Source of the DNA: Halorientalis sp. LT38
Lineage (GTDB): Archaea > Halobacteriota > Halobacteria > Halobacteriales > Haloarculaceae
Assembly (NCBI RefSeq): GCF_037031225.1
Contig: NZ_JAYEZN010000001.1
Coordinates: 372,001 to 436,000, forward strand
DNA length: 64,000 nucleotides
Direction: 5' to 3'
Shown here: positions 9,955-17,992 of the stretch, one piece after another
Layout: each line of letters begins with the position of its first letter
Numbering within the stretch: the first letter of the stretch is position 1
Translations under genes and position numbers: made by a program
The notes under the pieces: generated by a model
Told to the model about the DNA's origin: nothing
What the model saw: only the letters and a program-made list of their open reading frames with translations
Databases searched by the model: none

Positions 9955-10560
9955 ATGAAATCAGACGGGGGTGACGCGAGCGCGGTGGACGGTCCGGGCC
10001 GCATCGGCGACGTCGGCATCTTCGACCGGGTCGCCCGGCTGTACGACCTGAAGCCGTCGACGCGGCGGCGCAAGATCGAACCGGCGCTCGACCTGGCCGA
10101 GCGGGAGATCGCTCGCGTCCTCGACGTCGGCGGGGGGACCGGCCAGGGAGTCCGGGCGCTAGACGTTCCCACTGGCGTCGTGGTCGACGCGGCGCCGGGG
10201 ATGCTCGCCAGGGCCAGAGACCGCGGCGTCGACGGAATTCGGGGTGACGCCGCACGTCTCCCCGTCGCCGACGATGCGGTCGACGCCGTGTTGATTCTGG
10301 ACGCGCTCCACCACATGGCTCGTCCCGCGGCGGTGCTGGAAGAGGCGGCTCGCGTCCTCCGACCCGGTGGCGTGCTGGTCTGTCTGGAGTTCGACCCGAC
10401 GACGGTCCGCGGGCGGGCGCTCGTGGCCGCCGAGCACCTGTTCGGGTTCGACTCTCGCTTCTTCGCGCCGGGCGACCTGGCCGCGATGGTTCGCGCGGCG
10501 GGGCTCTCGGCGTCGATCCCTCGCGGAGGCTTCGAGTACACCGTCGCTGGGGTCGCGTAG
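9955..10560 (+). CDS. class I SAM-dependent methyltransferase
   Basis: 201 aa with the Methyltransf_11 pattern: motif I VLDVGGGTGQG near residue 60, an acidic residue at the end of beta-2 (VVVDAAPGMLARARDR), DAARLPVADDAVDAVL, and ALHHMARPAAVLEEAARVLRPGG. The N-terminus (FDRVARLYDLKPS) is like UbiE/demethylmenaquinone methyltransferase relatives. The acceptor is not clear, and a lipoquinone or small molecule is possible. It is transcribed divergently from the GNAT gene, with a 73-nt gap, and is followed by the DUF3054 gene after 42 nt. Confidence 0.85.
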   Translation: MKSDGGDASAVDGPGRIGDVGIFDRVARLYDLKPSTRRRKIEPALDLAEREIARVLDVGGGTGQGVRALDVPTGVVVDAAPGMLARARDRGVDGIRGDAARLPVADDAVDAVLILDALHHMARPAAVLEEAARVLRPGGVLVCLEFDPTTVRGRALVAAEHLFGFDSRFFAPGDLAAMVRAAGLSASIPRGGFEYTVAGVA

Positions 10561-10602
10561 GAAGTCGGGACACACAAGTCCGCCCGCTCCGAAGGACGGG
10601 CA

Positions 10603-11040
10603 ATGAACGCGCTCGACTGGGCCCGGCGTCGCGTCGATCCCGCGGCCGCGACGGCGGTGTTTCTGGCCGGCGACCTGCTGGCAATCGCCGTGTTCGTGCT
10701 GATGGGCGAGTTGAGTCACGGCTACGGGCTCGCGGACGCGGCCCGGATCGCCGGCACCTACGCGCAGTTCCTGCTCGGCTGGCTCGCCGTCTCGGTGCTG
10801 GCCGGGGTCTACGCCGGCGACTACCGGCGCCGGTTGAGGCGGTCGACCGGACTGGTCCTCGGCGCGTGGCTCGGGGCGGTCCTCGTCGCGCAGGCGCTCC
10901 GGTCGACGGCGGCGTTCCCGGGCAACGCGGCGGTCTCCTTCGCCGCAGTGGCCTTCTTCGTCGGCGGCGTGTTGCTGGTGACCTGGCGGCTGACCCTGGC
11001 CCTCGTCACGTCGCGGTTGCGGTCGACGGCACCCGCGTGA
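10603..11040 (+). CDS. DUF3054 family membrane protein
   Basis: 145 aa with four predicted transmembrane helices (near residues 15-35, 48-68, 84-101, 107-133). The family motifs are ATAVFLAGDLLAIAVFVLMGELSHG and the WLAVSVLAGVY segment. DUF3054 is found in archaea and actinobacteria and has no established function. The last 35 nt overlap the 3' end of the MFS transporter gene on the other strand, so the two transcripts are complementary at their ends. Confidence 0.85.
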   Translation: MNALDWARRRVDPAAATAVFLAGDLLAIAVFVLMGELSHGYGLADAARIAGTYAQFLLGWLAVSVLAGVYAGDYRRRLRRSTGLVLGAWLGAVLVAQALRSTAAFPGNAAVSFAAVAFFVGGVLLVTWRLTLALVTSRLRSTAPA

Positions 11041-12283
11041 CGAGGTAGGCGCCCAGGCCCGCGGCGACCGTCGCCAGCCCCGCGAGGACCACGAACAGCG
11101 TCCCGGCCGAGAAGTACGTCAGGATCGCCCCGGCGATGGAGGCACCGAGGGCACCGATCCCGAACACGCCCAGGTAGGTGAACCCGTAGGAGAGCCCTCT
11201 CGCGCCCGGCGGCGTGTACTCCGCGACGCTGGCCTGGTAGAACGGCTGGACGAAAAAGAGGAAGAAGCCGAGTAGCGCGGCGATCCCGAGCAATCCGGCG
11301 AGGCCGAGGCCGGCGACCGGCAGGAAGAGGACGCCGATCACTGCCAGCGCGCCGAAGCCGGCGAGGATGCCGTACTCGGGGCGCCCGCGGTCGGTCAGCT
11401 TCCCGGCGACGAACTGGCCGAGGACCCCGACCATCAGCAGGCCGACGTAGACGTAGTCGCCGGGCTCGTAGGTCTCCGACCCGATCTGGATCGGGGCGAG
11501 CGAGGGCACGTCCCGCAGCAGTTCGGGCAGGAAGGTCAGGACGCCGCGGTAGTACAGCCCGGAGCAGAGCGTGACGACGAAGACGATGGCGAACGCGCCG
11601 GCGAACAGCACCTTCGACTGCGAGAGGAACTCACCGAGCGAGGAGACGCCGTCCGCGCGGCCGTCGCCGTCGTCGCCCCCGTCGGTGGCCGTGACGGCCG
11701 CCCGTTCGTCGATGTCCGCCCGGAAGGCGAAGAGGGCGGCCGCGGCGGCCGGAATCGCCAGCAAGGCGACGACGACGCGCCAGTCGAAGGCGATCAGGAG
11801 GAGGATCGTCACCAGCGGGCCGACGGCGATACCGACGTTGCCGGCCATGCCGTGGTAGGCGAAGGCGCTGCCGCGCTGTTCGACGCCGCGGCTGATCAGC
11901 GAGAGGCCGGTGGGGTGGTAGACGCTGGCGGCGACGCCCCACAGCGCCATGGCCAGGCCGATGACGACGGGCGTCGGGGAAACGGCCAGGACGAGGAAGG
12001 AACCGCCCATACCGAGGAGGCAGACGGTGATGAGCAGGCGGGCGTCGAGCCGGTCGACCAGGACGCCGCTGGGAATCGCGCCGAGGCCGAACAGGGCGAA
12101 GCCGACGGTGACGAGCGCGCCGAGCGTCGCGGCGTTGACCGGGAACTGCGTCACGCCGAGGTCGATGACCGAGAACTCGGCGAGCCAGATCGGGATCAAC
12201 ACCGGGATCGACAGCTCGTAGGTGTGGACCATCGCGTGCGCGACCGTCACGAGACCGACGATCGACCGATCGTTACTGTTCAC
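11006..12283 (-). CDS. MFS transporter
   Basis: 425 aa with about 12 transmembrane helices and a soluble central loop after helix 6 (about residues 190-215, ERAAVTATDGGDDGDG). The major-facilitator loop 2-3 signature is recognisable (GVLVDRLDARLL). Helix pairs such as AMALWGVAASVYHPTGLSLISR resemble the fosmidomycin-resistance/YfiS-type or sugar-type MFS branches, but the substrate cannot be told. The gene ends inside the DUF3054 gene (convergent overlap of 35 nt). The start is ATG at 12283. Confidence 0.9.
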   Translation of the reverse strand: MNSNDRSIVGLVTVAHAMVHTYELSIPVLIPIWLAEFSVIDLGVTQFPVNAATLGALVTVGFALFGLGAIPSGVLVDRLDARLLITVCLLGMGGSFLVLAVSPTPVVIGLAMALWGVAASVYHPTGLSLISRGVEQRGSAFAYHGMAGNVGIAVGPLVTILLLIAFDWRVVVALLAIPAAAAALFAFRADIDERAAVTATDGGDDGDGRADGVSSLGEFLSQSKVLFAGAFAIVFVVTLCSGLYYRGVLTFLPELLRDVPSLAPIQIGSETYEPGDYVYVGLLMVGVLGQFVAGKLTDRGRPEYGILAGFGALAVIGVLFLPVAGLGLAGLLGIAALLGFFLFFVQPFYQASVAEYTPPGARGLSYGFTYLGVFGIGALGASIAGAILTYFSAGTLFVVLAGLATVAAGLGAYLVTRVPSTATAT

Positions 12284-12398
12284 GGACGACGTGTTCGACG
12301 GTGCACCGCTTCAACGCGTCGGTCTCCGCAGTCCTGGCGTCACCGATCGAGTCACTACCGTGAAAAATCGCGTAGTCGGCCGCCCGAACGCCACAGCC

Positions 12399-12563
12399 TC
12401 AACACTTCTCGTCGACGGGGATCGACACTGTCGACTGGATCCACGCCTGGTGGTTCTCGCGGTCGTAGATGACGAACTCTTCCTCGCCGATGTCGAGTTC
12501 GGCGTACCGCCGGTGTCGACCCTCGCCTGCGTCGTCGTCGGTGTCCGTGTTGTGGATGCTCAT
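12399..12563 (-). CDS. small haloarchaeal protein, DUF7331-like
   Basis: 54 aa from the ATG at 12563. The core YAELDIGEEEFVIYDREN-HQAWIQST is a pattern I associate with a family of short conserved haloarchaeal proteins of unknown function. The composition is acidic, with one Cys as the last residue. An in-frame ATG at 12605 would add 14 basic, less conserved-looking residues. A TATA-like element on the minus strand (around 12622-12628) supports a transcript starting near 12597. It is 115 nt upstream of the MFS gene on the same strand. Confidence 0.7.
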   Translation of the reverse strand: MSIHNTDTDDDAGEGRHRRYAELDIGEEEFVIYDRENHQAWIQSTVSIPVDEKC

Positions 12564-12957
12564 GTGTGGAGTCGGCGGCCCTGCGGTCGTCCGCCTCGAT
12601 TCCATCTTTCCCGACAGCACACATAAGGACTTGCGTTAAATTATCACTCGATATAACGATAGATACCAGTCGTCACCGGATACTGGCCACAATTCTCAAC
12701 AGTTAGAACCAAATGGGTGTCGGCAGCGACCGATCGCGCTGGGAGTCGGTCCGCCGAATCCAGTCCGGGAGTCGACACGGCGTCGTTTTCGCATCCAGTG
12801 GCGTCCCGTCCGGCGATTTTGGCGCTATAAGTTATGAGTTGGATACGCTTGCGTCACGAAAGAACTTCGCAGTAAATATTCAGTGCCTACATCCGATGGG
12901 ATGGGGTGCATACTGGAAAACATTTATTACCCCACGCATCTTCTATTCGTTCAAGTT
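12564..12957. other. 394-nt intergenic region, A/T-richer than its surroundings
   Basis: No gene is supported here. The left part holds the minus-strand promoter of the DUF7331-like gene. The right part (from about 12830) holds the plus-strand promoter of the 76-aa membrane protein, with several A/T-rich blocks. An 82-codon open frame at 12713-12961 shows no recognisable features and ends inside the next gene, so it was not called. Confidence 0.6.
12923..12929 (+). promoter_or_regulatory. TATA box (TTTATTA) of the 76-aa membrane protein gene
   Basis: TTTATTA lies 29-35 nt before the ATG at 12958 in an A/T-rich stretch. That spacing puts transcription start within a few nt of the start codon, as for leaderless haloarchaeal mRNAs. 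Confidence 0.6.
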
Positions 12958-13188
12958 ATGACGGGATACTACGACTACGTGCTCGGGATCATTCCGGTGT
13001 CGGTGGCGGGAATCAGTGCGGCGCTCGTCGCCGCGGGACTCGGCCTGACCACCGCCGTACCCGTCGCGTCGCTGTTCGCCCTCGCGCTGGTCGGCCACGC
13101 GATGTTCGTCAACGCGCCGGTCGACGACGCGACCCCCGGCTCGCAGGGCTCCCACGCCCAGGATTCGCCGCAGTTCTCTGCCGACTGA
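12958..13188 (+). CDS. small two-helix membrane protein
   Basis: 76 aa: a short N-terminus (MTGYYDYVLG), two hydrophobic helices (about residues 11-31 and 33-53), the motif GHAMFVNAPVDD and an acidic polar tail. Small proteins with this ending occur in many haloarchaea, but I know of no assigned function. The start is the ATG just downstream of a strong TATA element, which supports a leaderless mRNA. A longer in-frame extension upstream would cover that promoter. Confidence 0.75.
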   Translation: MTGYYDYVLGIIPVSVAGISAALVAAGLGLTTAVPVASLFALALVGHAMFVNAPVDDATPGSQGSHAQDSPQFSAD

Positions 13189-13327
13189 TCTTTTCTCCGT
13201 CTCAGACTCTCTCCCGTCACTGCTCCGACGTCGTTCGATTCTCCCTCTGGCTTTCGTTCCGCTGTGCCCGTTCCCCTCGATGGCCGCTCCCAGCACACCT
13301 TTGAGTCGGTCGGTCGAAGGGAGTCTC

Positions 13328-14335
13328 ATGTCGACACACAAGGAAGCCCTGTTCCTCCGGAGCGACGAACTCGCCGACCTGGCCGCCCCGGCCGACTACG
13401 TGGACGCCGTCAGAGAGGGATACAGACAGCGCGGTGAGGGCGCGCCCGCAGAGCCGCGGACCTCGCTCCCCAGCGAGGACCCGCCGGGCTTTTTCACCGG
13501 CTACCTCGCCATCCTGCCCGACACGGGCGCGATGGGGACCTACACCTACGGCGCCGGGTTCGGCGCACAGGACGCCCACTTCATGCTCTCGCTGTTCGAC
13601 TCCGAGAGCGGCGAACCCCTCGCGCTGATGGACGGCGCGAGCATGAACCCCTTCAAGACCGGCGCGGCCGGTGCCGTGGGCATCGACGCTCTCGCGCGCG
13701 AGGACGCGACGACGCTCTCGGTCATCGGCAGCGGGTCGCAGGCGCGCGGGCAACTCCGCGCCGCCGTCGAGGTCCGTGACTTCGACCGGATCGACGTCTA
13801 CTCGCCCACGAAGGAGAGCCGCGAGTCGTTCGCCGCGGAGATGAACGAACTCCTGGACCCCACCGTCGCCGCCGTCGCCTCGAGCGCCGCCGCCGTCGAG
13901 GGCGCCGACGTGGTGATCACCGCCACTAGAGCCACCGAACCCGTCTTCGACGGCGACCTGCTGGAGGACGGGGCCCACGTCACCGCCATGGGCCAGTACG
14001 CGCCCGACGTGCGCGAGGTCGACGCCGAGACCGTCTCGCGTGCAAAGTACGTTCCCGACCTGCGCGCACGGACGAAGACCGACGCCGGCGCGTTCATGAT
14101 GGCCCTCGAGTCCGGCGCCATCTCCGAGGACCACGTCCACGCCGAACTCGGCGAGGTCGTCGCGGGCGTCGAACCCGGTCGCGAGAGCGACGAGGACGTC
14201 ACGCTGTTCGACAGCGGCGGGACGGCGATCGAGACCGTCGCTGCGGCGCACATGCTCTACGAACGCGCCGTCGAGAACGACCTCGGCGAGACCCTGGAGT
14301 TCGCCCCCGCCAGTCAGGCCCTGACCGGGAAGTGA
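13328..14335 (+). CDS. ornithine cyclodeaminase / mu-crystallin family enzyme (possibly alanine dehydrogenase)
   Basis: 335 aa from the ATG at 13328. The fold markers of the OCD/mu-crystallin family are present. These are an N-terminal substrate domain (YVDAVREGYRQRGEG, TYTYGAG, LMDGASMNPFKTGAAGAVG) and an NAD(P)-binding Rossmann core with SVIGSGSQARGQLRAAVEV near residue 135. ADVVITATRATEPVFDGDLL and HVTAMGQYAPDVREVD follow. The family covers ornithine cyclodeaminase, archaeal alanine dehydrogenase and imine reductases. The exact substrate cannot be chosen from sequence. The gene is flanked by small genes and is probably monocistronic. Confidence 0.9.
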   Translation: MSTHKEALFLRSDELADLAAPADYVDAVREGYRQRGEGAPAEPRTSLPSEDPPGFFTGYLAILPDTGAMGTYTYGAGFGAQDAHFMLSLFDSESGEPLALMDGASMNPFKTGAAGAVGIDALAREDATTLSVIGSGSQARGQLRAAVEVRDFDRIDVYSPTKESRESFAAEMNELLDPTVAAVASSAAAVEGADVVITATRATEPVFDGDLLEDGAHVTAMGQYAPDVREVDAETVSRAKYVPDLRARTKTDAGAFMMALESGAISEDHVHAELGEVVAGVEPGRESDEDVTLFDSGGTAIETVAAAHMLYERAVENDLGETLEFAPASQALTGK

Positions 14336-14464
14336 CTCAGCCGAACCGGCGGGCCAGTTCGTAGGCGACGCCCGCCGGGAGCGTCACCCACAGCACCACC
14401 ACTCGAAACCGAACTTGGTAGGCCAAGCAGTAGAGCGATACAGAGAGTTTTGGTAACTTGCACC

Positions 14465-14662
14465 ATGGATGGGGTGCTCAACGAGGTCACGAACACGGTG
14501 CACAAACACGAGACGGGGAAGTCGAAGTTCGACACGGAGTGTGGCGTCACGTACCACCTCTCGGCGGACGATCTCCGCGTGCTCGGGACGATCGAGTCCG
14601 AACTCGACGGGACGAACGCCAGCAGGTGCGGCCGGTGTTTCGACGACGGCGGTGGGTACTAG
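14465..14662 (+). CDS. small cysteine-motif protein, putative zinc-binding
   Basis: 65 aa from the ATG at 14465; a TTG at 14450 is a less likely start. Two conserved-looking clusters are visible: HKHETGKSKFDTECG and SRCGRCFDDGGGY. The Cys (ECG plus CGRC) and His residues could bind zinc. Short haloarchaeal proteins ending in CG.CF.D.GGY form a recognisable group of unknown function. Its last four nt overlap the end of the presenilin-type protease gene on the other strand. Confidence 0.75.
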   Translation: MDGVLNEVTNTVHKHETGKSKFDTECGVTYHLSADDLRVLGTIESELDGTNASRCGRCFDDGGGY

Positions 14663-15690
14663 AGGAAGCCGGCCAGTCCCAGCGCCTCCAGCAACGGGAT
14701 GCCGCTGGCGACGGCGGCGATCAGATACCCGCCGATCACCCCGCCGTTGAGCAGCGGGAGGCCGGCGTGCGCCCTGCCCTTCAGCACCATCCGCAACAGG
14801 ATCGCCAGGCCGACGAGCGTCCCGAGCATCGCGCCCAGGGCCGTGACGGGGATCGTCAGCCCGAGGCCGGCGACCGTGGACACTGAATCGGGGGCGAAGA
14901 AGGCCGCGCTCGCGACGAGGACCGTCGGGATCACGGCGTCACCGAGGCCGATGAACAGCGCGTCCCGATCCATCGGTTCCTCGGGGTCGGCCTCGTCGCT
15001 CTCGTCGTCCGCCGGCGCCGGGGCTTCCTCCCCGCCGTTGTCCGCGGCCTCTCCATCGGCCTCGCCCGTCGGATCCGGCATCTCGGCGTCGAGGAACGAG
15101 TACGACAGTGTCAGCGGAACCACGAGCACGACGGGCACCTTCAGCTCCATGACGCCCGACGCGAGCGTCAGCATGTGCTCGGTGCCGTAGACGCTGACGG
15201 CGTCGTAGATCGCGAGGACGGTCAACAGCAGGATGGCGGGCAAGAGGCCGAAGCTGATGCCGAACAGGCCCGCCGCGCCAGCGCCCATGACCACGCCGCT
15301 GGCGTCGATGACGTACCACTCGGGATGGAGGAGGAGGGCGGCGCCGAGCGCGAGCGCTGCGCCCACGGCGAGGACGTTGAACCCCTGGAAGCGCACGAGG
15401 TTCGGGATCACGACGCTGAACACGTACCAGGAGAGGTAGACCCCGGCGAAGACGACGAACCCGCGGATGAGCTGGTCGACCTCGTACTTGATCGCCAGCA
15501 GCATGAACGCCGTGGCGACGAGGATCGCTCCGAGGTAGAGGAGGCTGTTCGTCGGGTCCTGCGGGTCCTCGACGGCCTGGTAGCCGGCCGCCTCGAACGG
15601 CTGGACCAGCGCCAGCGCCCCCAGCTGCACGAGCAGAAAGATCAGTCCGATGAAAGCGCTCGCGACGAGCGCCCGCGTTCGCTGCTCCAT
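14659..15690 (-). CDS. presenilin-family intramembrane aspartyl protease (PSH)
   Basis: 343 aa with nine predicted transmembrane helices. Both catalytic motifs are present in order: YD (AIYDAVSVYGTEHM, about residue 170) and GLGD (LFIGLGDAVIP, about residue 255). The third is a GLP-type variant of the PAL motif (HAGLPLLNGG, about residue 315). A long acidic loop rich in Glu, Asp, Ala and Pro lies between YD and GLGD, as in eukaryotic presenilins. Archaeal PSH enzymes cleave peptides within the membrane, but natural haloarchaeal substrates are not established. The gene is monocistronic, convergent with the small Cys protein (4-nt overlap). Confidence 0.93.
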   Translation of the reverse strand: MEQRTRALVASAFIGLIFLLVQLGALALVQPFEAAGYQAVEDPQDPTNSLLYLGAILVATAFMLLAIKYEVDQLIRGFVVFAGVYLSWYVFSVVIPNLVRFQGFNVLAVGAALALGAALLLHPEWYVIDASGVVMGAGAAGLFGISFGLLPAILLLTVLAIYDAVSVYGTEHMLTLASGVMELKVPVVLVVPLTLSYSFLDAEMPDPTGEADGEAADNGGEEAPAPADDESDEADPEEPMDRDALFIGLGDAVIPTVLVASAAFFAPDSVSTVAGLGLTIPVTALGAMLGTLVGLAILLRMVLKGRAHAGLPLLNGGVIGGYLIAAVASGIPLLEALGLAGFL

Positions 15691-15812
15691 ACCGGCCCCT
15701 CGCCCGTCTCCGGTTTCAGGATTGCGAAGGCGGCCGATGCGACCCGAACGACGAGTCGTTTACAGGGCGAATATGGTTGCTGGATGTTTAGTGTGTCACT
15801 CGAACTGAACGA

Positions 15813-15823
15813 TTAAGTATAAA
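15813..15823 (+). promoter_or_regulatory. TATA box (TTAAGTATAAA) of the 49-aa protein gene
   Basis: TATAAA at 15818-15823, preceded by an A/T-rich BRE-like run, lies 24 nt before the ATG at 15847. It predicts a leaderless transcript and supports the reality of the short gene. Confidence 0.65.
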
Positions 15824-15846
15824 CAGGATTAGTGGGACGATTTCGC

Positions 15847-15996
15847 ATGGTCTGGGAGGTACTAATCGGGTTCGTCCTCATCGTGGCTGGTACCTATCTC
15901 GGTTGCACGATGGCCCTTCGGGGGTTTTTCGGCCGAGAGTACTACGATCCGAGAACCGGGGAATCGATAGAGGCTGATGGTGGCTCGAATGACTGA
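15847..15996 (+). CDS. 49-aa single-pass membrane protein
   Basis: Short gene with one N-terminal transmembrane helix (VLIGFVLIVAGTYLGCTMAL) followed by a polar tail (RGFFGREYYDPRTGESIE). It has a TATA element at the right distance. The Y-D-P-R-TGE tail looks constrained and not random. I do not recognise a family. It might be an accessory subunit or regulator of a membrane complex, but nothing in the surroundings indicates which. Confidence 0.6.
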   Translation: MVWEVLIGFVLIVAGTYLGCTMALRGFFGREYYDPRTGESIEADGGSND

Positions 15997-16212
15997 TTCT
16001 CGTTCGATCTTTGTCCAGGTTTGAGCGGTGGCCGAGAGGAGTCAGGCCACCCGACGAAAAACGTGGCTCACTCTGATGCGTCGGGTTCCAACGGTGTGCG
16101 GTCGAGGTGGCCTCCCGCTTCCGATTCCACCTCTCGGGATTCGTAGTACGGGAGAAAACAAAAACAGTCCCGTAATCGTGGCGTATTTCCCGTCCATCTG
16201 GCGCGACGGGAC

Positions 16213-16440
16213 TCACCGCGCGTACAGCGCCGATCCCAGAAGCGTCGGGAGCCGAACCCCATCCTCGGGCGAGACGGCGACGTAGGGGCGATCGACCGGG
16301 CCGAACACGTCCACGACGCGGCCGATCTCCGTCAGGTTCTCGTCCACGACGGTCGTCCCGAAGTCGGGGTGACCGTCGTCGGGCGAGCGGACCACCGCGA
16401 GTCCCTGGGCGGTGCGGACGACTTCGCCGACGCGCTGCAT
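16213..16440 (-). CDS. gar1: H/ACA ribonucleoprotein subunit Gar1
   Basis: 75 aa, the usual archaeal Gar1 core without the eukaryotic Gly/Arg tails. The beta-barrel motifs are GEVVRTAQGLAVVRS, TTVVDENLTEIGRVVDVFGPV and RPYVAVSP. Gar1 binds Cbf5 in the H/ACA complex that makes pseudouridine in rRNA. The start (ATG at 16440) is two nt from the stop of SRP19, so the pair is a translation-coupled srp19-gar1 unit. This arrangement is seen in other haloarchaea. Confidence 0.93.
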   Translation of the reverse strand: MQRVGEVVRTAQGLAVVRSPDDGHPDFGTTVVDENLTEIGRVVDVFGPVDRPYVAVSPEDGVRLPTLLGSALYAR

Positions 16441-16442
16441 CG

Positions 16443-16721
16443 TCACGACCGGATCACGTCGAGGTACGCCGCGACCGCGCCCAGCAGATCGCTCTTGGTC
16501 GCGTCGTCGGCGTCCTTCACGAGCACCCGGCCGCGAGGCTCGAACTCGCGGGGATACTGCTTGTCGCGTTCGATCACGGCGTCGTAGCCCACCTGCTGGA
16601 CCGCCTGTGCTATCTCGTCGACCGTCGGATCGGGAACGGCCTGCTCCCGGCTGACCCGACGGCCCTCGGCGCGTGAGCACTCCGCGTCGAGAGCGGCGGG
16701 CCAGATGACGTTCTCCACCAT
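16443..16721 (-). CDS. srp19: signal recognition particle 19-kDa subunit
   Basis: 92 aa. It has the N-terminal signature [20 protein letters not shown] followed by [20 protein letters not shown] and the RNA-contact segment [15 protein letters not shown]19 binds 7S RNA helices 6 and 8 and helps SRP54 load during membrane-protein targeting. It is the first gene of the srp19-gar1 pair. Confidence 0.95.
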   Translation of the reverse strand: MVENVIWPAALDAECSRAEGRRVSREQAVPDPTVDEIAQAVQQVGYDAVIERDKQYPREFEPRGRVLVKDADDATKSDLLGAVAAYLDVIRS

Positions 16722-16797
16722 GCCAGATTCTCACCGGGCCGCGGATAAGGACCTTTCCGTCCCGGTCGGGCGGTGCGGGCCCCGAGCGCCGGGGGCG

Positions 16798-17931
16798 TCA
16801 GTCCCGCCGACCGACGAGTGCGGTCGCCGCGAGGACGGCGAGCAGCGCAGCGACGACGCCGAAGCCGGGGCCGTCGGCTTCGGTCCCCTCGGTGGACTGC
16901 GTCGTCTCGTTCGTCGGTGCCACGTCGGACTCGTTCACCGTCGCGTTCGCCCGGGCCAGCCCCTCGGGGTGCCAGGTCTTCGCGAGTTTCGTCAGCGGCA
17001 CGGCGACCTTCGGGCCCGGCTGACTGACGAACGTGTAGTCGAGCGCGATCGTCTGATTTTCCCGTACGGCAGTCGTGCCGTTGTAGGGCGCTCGGTCGGG
17101 CACCGCCCAGTCGTCCGGGTAGACGATCCACTCGGGGTCTCGGTCGGCCACGATCTCGGGGTTGACCTGTCGATAGCCCTCGATACCGGCCTCGGCGGCG
17201 ACGTTCACGCCGCCGGCGGCCTCGATCATGTCGTGGATGTGGGTCCCCGAGCCGGTCGTGAAGTCGAAGAAGGCGTAGAGGGCCTGTGGCTTCCCGCTCG
17301 CGTTCTCGTGTGCCGTCTGGGCGCGTTCGACCGCGAGCCGGAACTCCGTGGCCTCCGCTCGGGCGCTCTCGCAGGACCCGACCAGTTCGCCGACGGTCTC
17401 GAGGTTCCCGGCGATCTCCTCGAGGCTCTCGGTCCGGCGGAAGTGATACACCGTCACTCCCGTCCGTCGCAACTGTGCGACGGTCTGGGCGTCGGTGGCG
17501 TTGGCGGCCAGCACGAGGTCGGGTTGCAGGCCGACGACGCGCTCGACAGTCCCGCCACCGCTGATGTTCCCCACGTCCTCACGGCCGTCGAGATAGGCGG
17601 TGTACTGGTTCTTCTGCATCCCGACGACCCGGTCCCGTGCACCGACCTCCCAGAGCAGTTGCGCGTCGCTGGGCTGGAGCGCGACGATCCGCTCGGGACG
17701 CTCCGCGAGCTCGACGGCGGTCCCCGTCCCGTCCGTCCGCGTCACCGGGAACGAACAGTCGTCCTGTGCCGCGTGGGCCGCGACGTCGTTCGGTTCGGCT
17801 GCCGGCTCAGCGTCCACCAGATCGCCGTTCGCCGCGTCGACGCTCGACGCGTCACCTGTCGCCGGACCGACGGCCACGGCACCGGCGACGGCCAGTACGG
17901 CGGCCGCGAGCAAGAGTACGCGTGCGTTCAT
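16798..17931 (-). CDS. btuF: ABC transporter substrate-binding protein (BtuF-like) with PGF-CTERM-type tail
   Basis: 377 aa from the ATG at 17931. It has a Sec-type signal ([16 protein letters not shown]), a periplasmic-binding-like fold of the cobalamin/iron-siderophore class ([54 protein letters not shown]), a Thr/Glu-rich linker, and a C-terminal GPGF followed by a hydrophobic helix and Arg. That tail is a PGF-CTERM signal used by archaeosortase for lipid anchoring to the cell surface. It is divergent from the permease and ATPase genes. Vitamin B12 or corrinoid is the likely ligand, though a siderophore or haem cannot be excluded. Confidence 0.88.
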   Translation of the reverse strand: MNARVLLLAAAVLAVAGAVAVGPATGDASSVDAANGDLVDAEPAAEPNDVAAHAAQDDCSFPVTRTDGTGTAVELAERPERIVALQPSDAQLLWEVGARDRVVGMQKNQYTAYLDGREDVGNISGGGTVERVVGLQPDLVLAANATDAQTVAQLRRTGVTVYHFRRTESLEEIAGNLETVGELVGSCESARAEATEFRLAVERAQTAHENASGKPQALYAFFDFTTGSGTHIHDMIEAAGGVNVAAEAGIEGYRQVNPEIVADRDPEWIVYPDDWAVPDRAPYNGTTAVRENQTIALDYTFVSQPGPKVAVPLTKLAKTWHPEGLARANATVNESDVAPTNETTQSTEGTEADGPGFGVVAALLAVLAATALVGRRD

Positions 17932-17955
17932 CGTGGTCAGGCTGGGACCGTATCC

Positions 17956-17966
17956 AATAAGTATTT
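17956..17966 (+). promoter_or_regulatory. TATA-like element in the btuF/btuC divergent promoter
   Basis: AATAAGTATTT lies 27-37 nt upstream of the btuC ATG in a 61-nt gap between the divergent genes. The gap is too short for independent large regulatory regions, so both directions are probably controlled by shared sites. Confidence 0.5.
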
Positions 17967-17992
17967 GCCTACTGCAATCCAGGTTGGAAACT

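Noticed and set aside
9882-10577. Upstream extension of the GNAT gene on the minus strand (total frame to 10577)
   Set aside because: It is the antisense of the methyltransferase gene and lacks any GNAT-like sequence; the ATG at 9881 begins the conserved part.
12713-12961. 82-codon plus-strand frame in the 394-nt gap
   Set aside because: It has no recognisable sequence, covers the TATA element of the next gene and ends inside that gene's start.
14337-14402. Possible 21-aa hydrophobic peptide on the minus strand (VVVLWVTLPAGVAYELARRFG)
   Set aside because: It looks like a real transmembrane end, but no ATG, no TATA and no longer frame are seen; it could be a relic of a gene. Kept as a note only.
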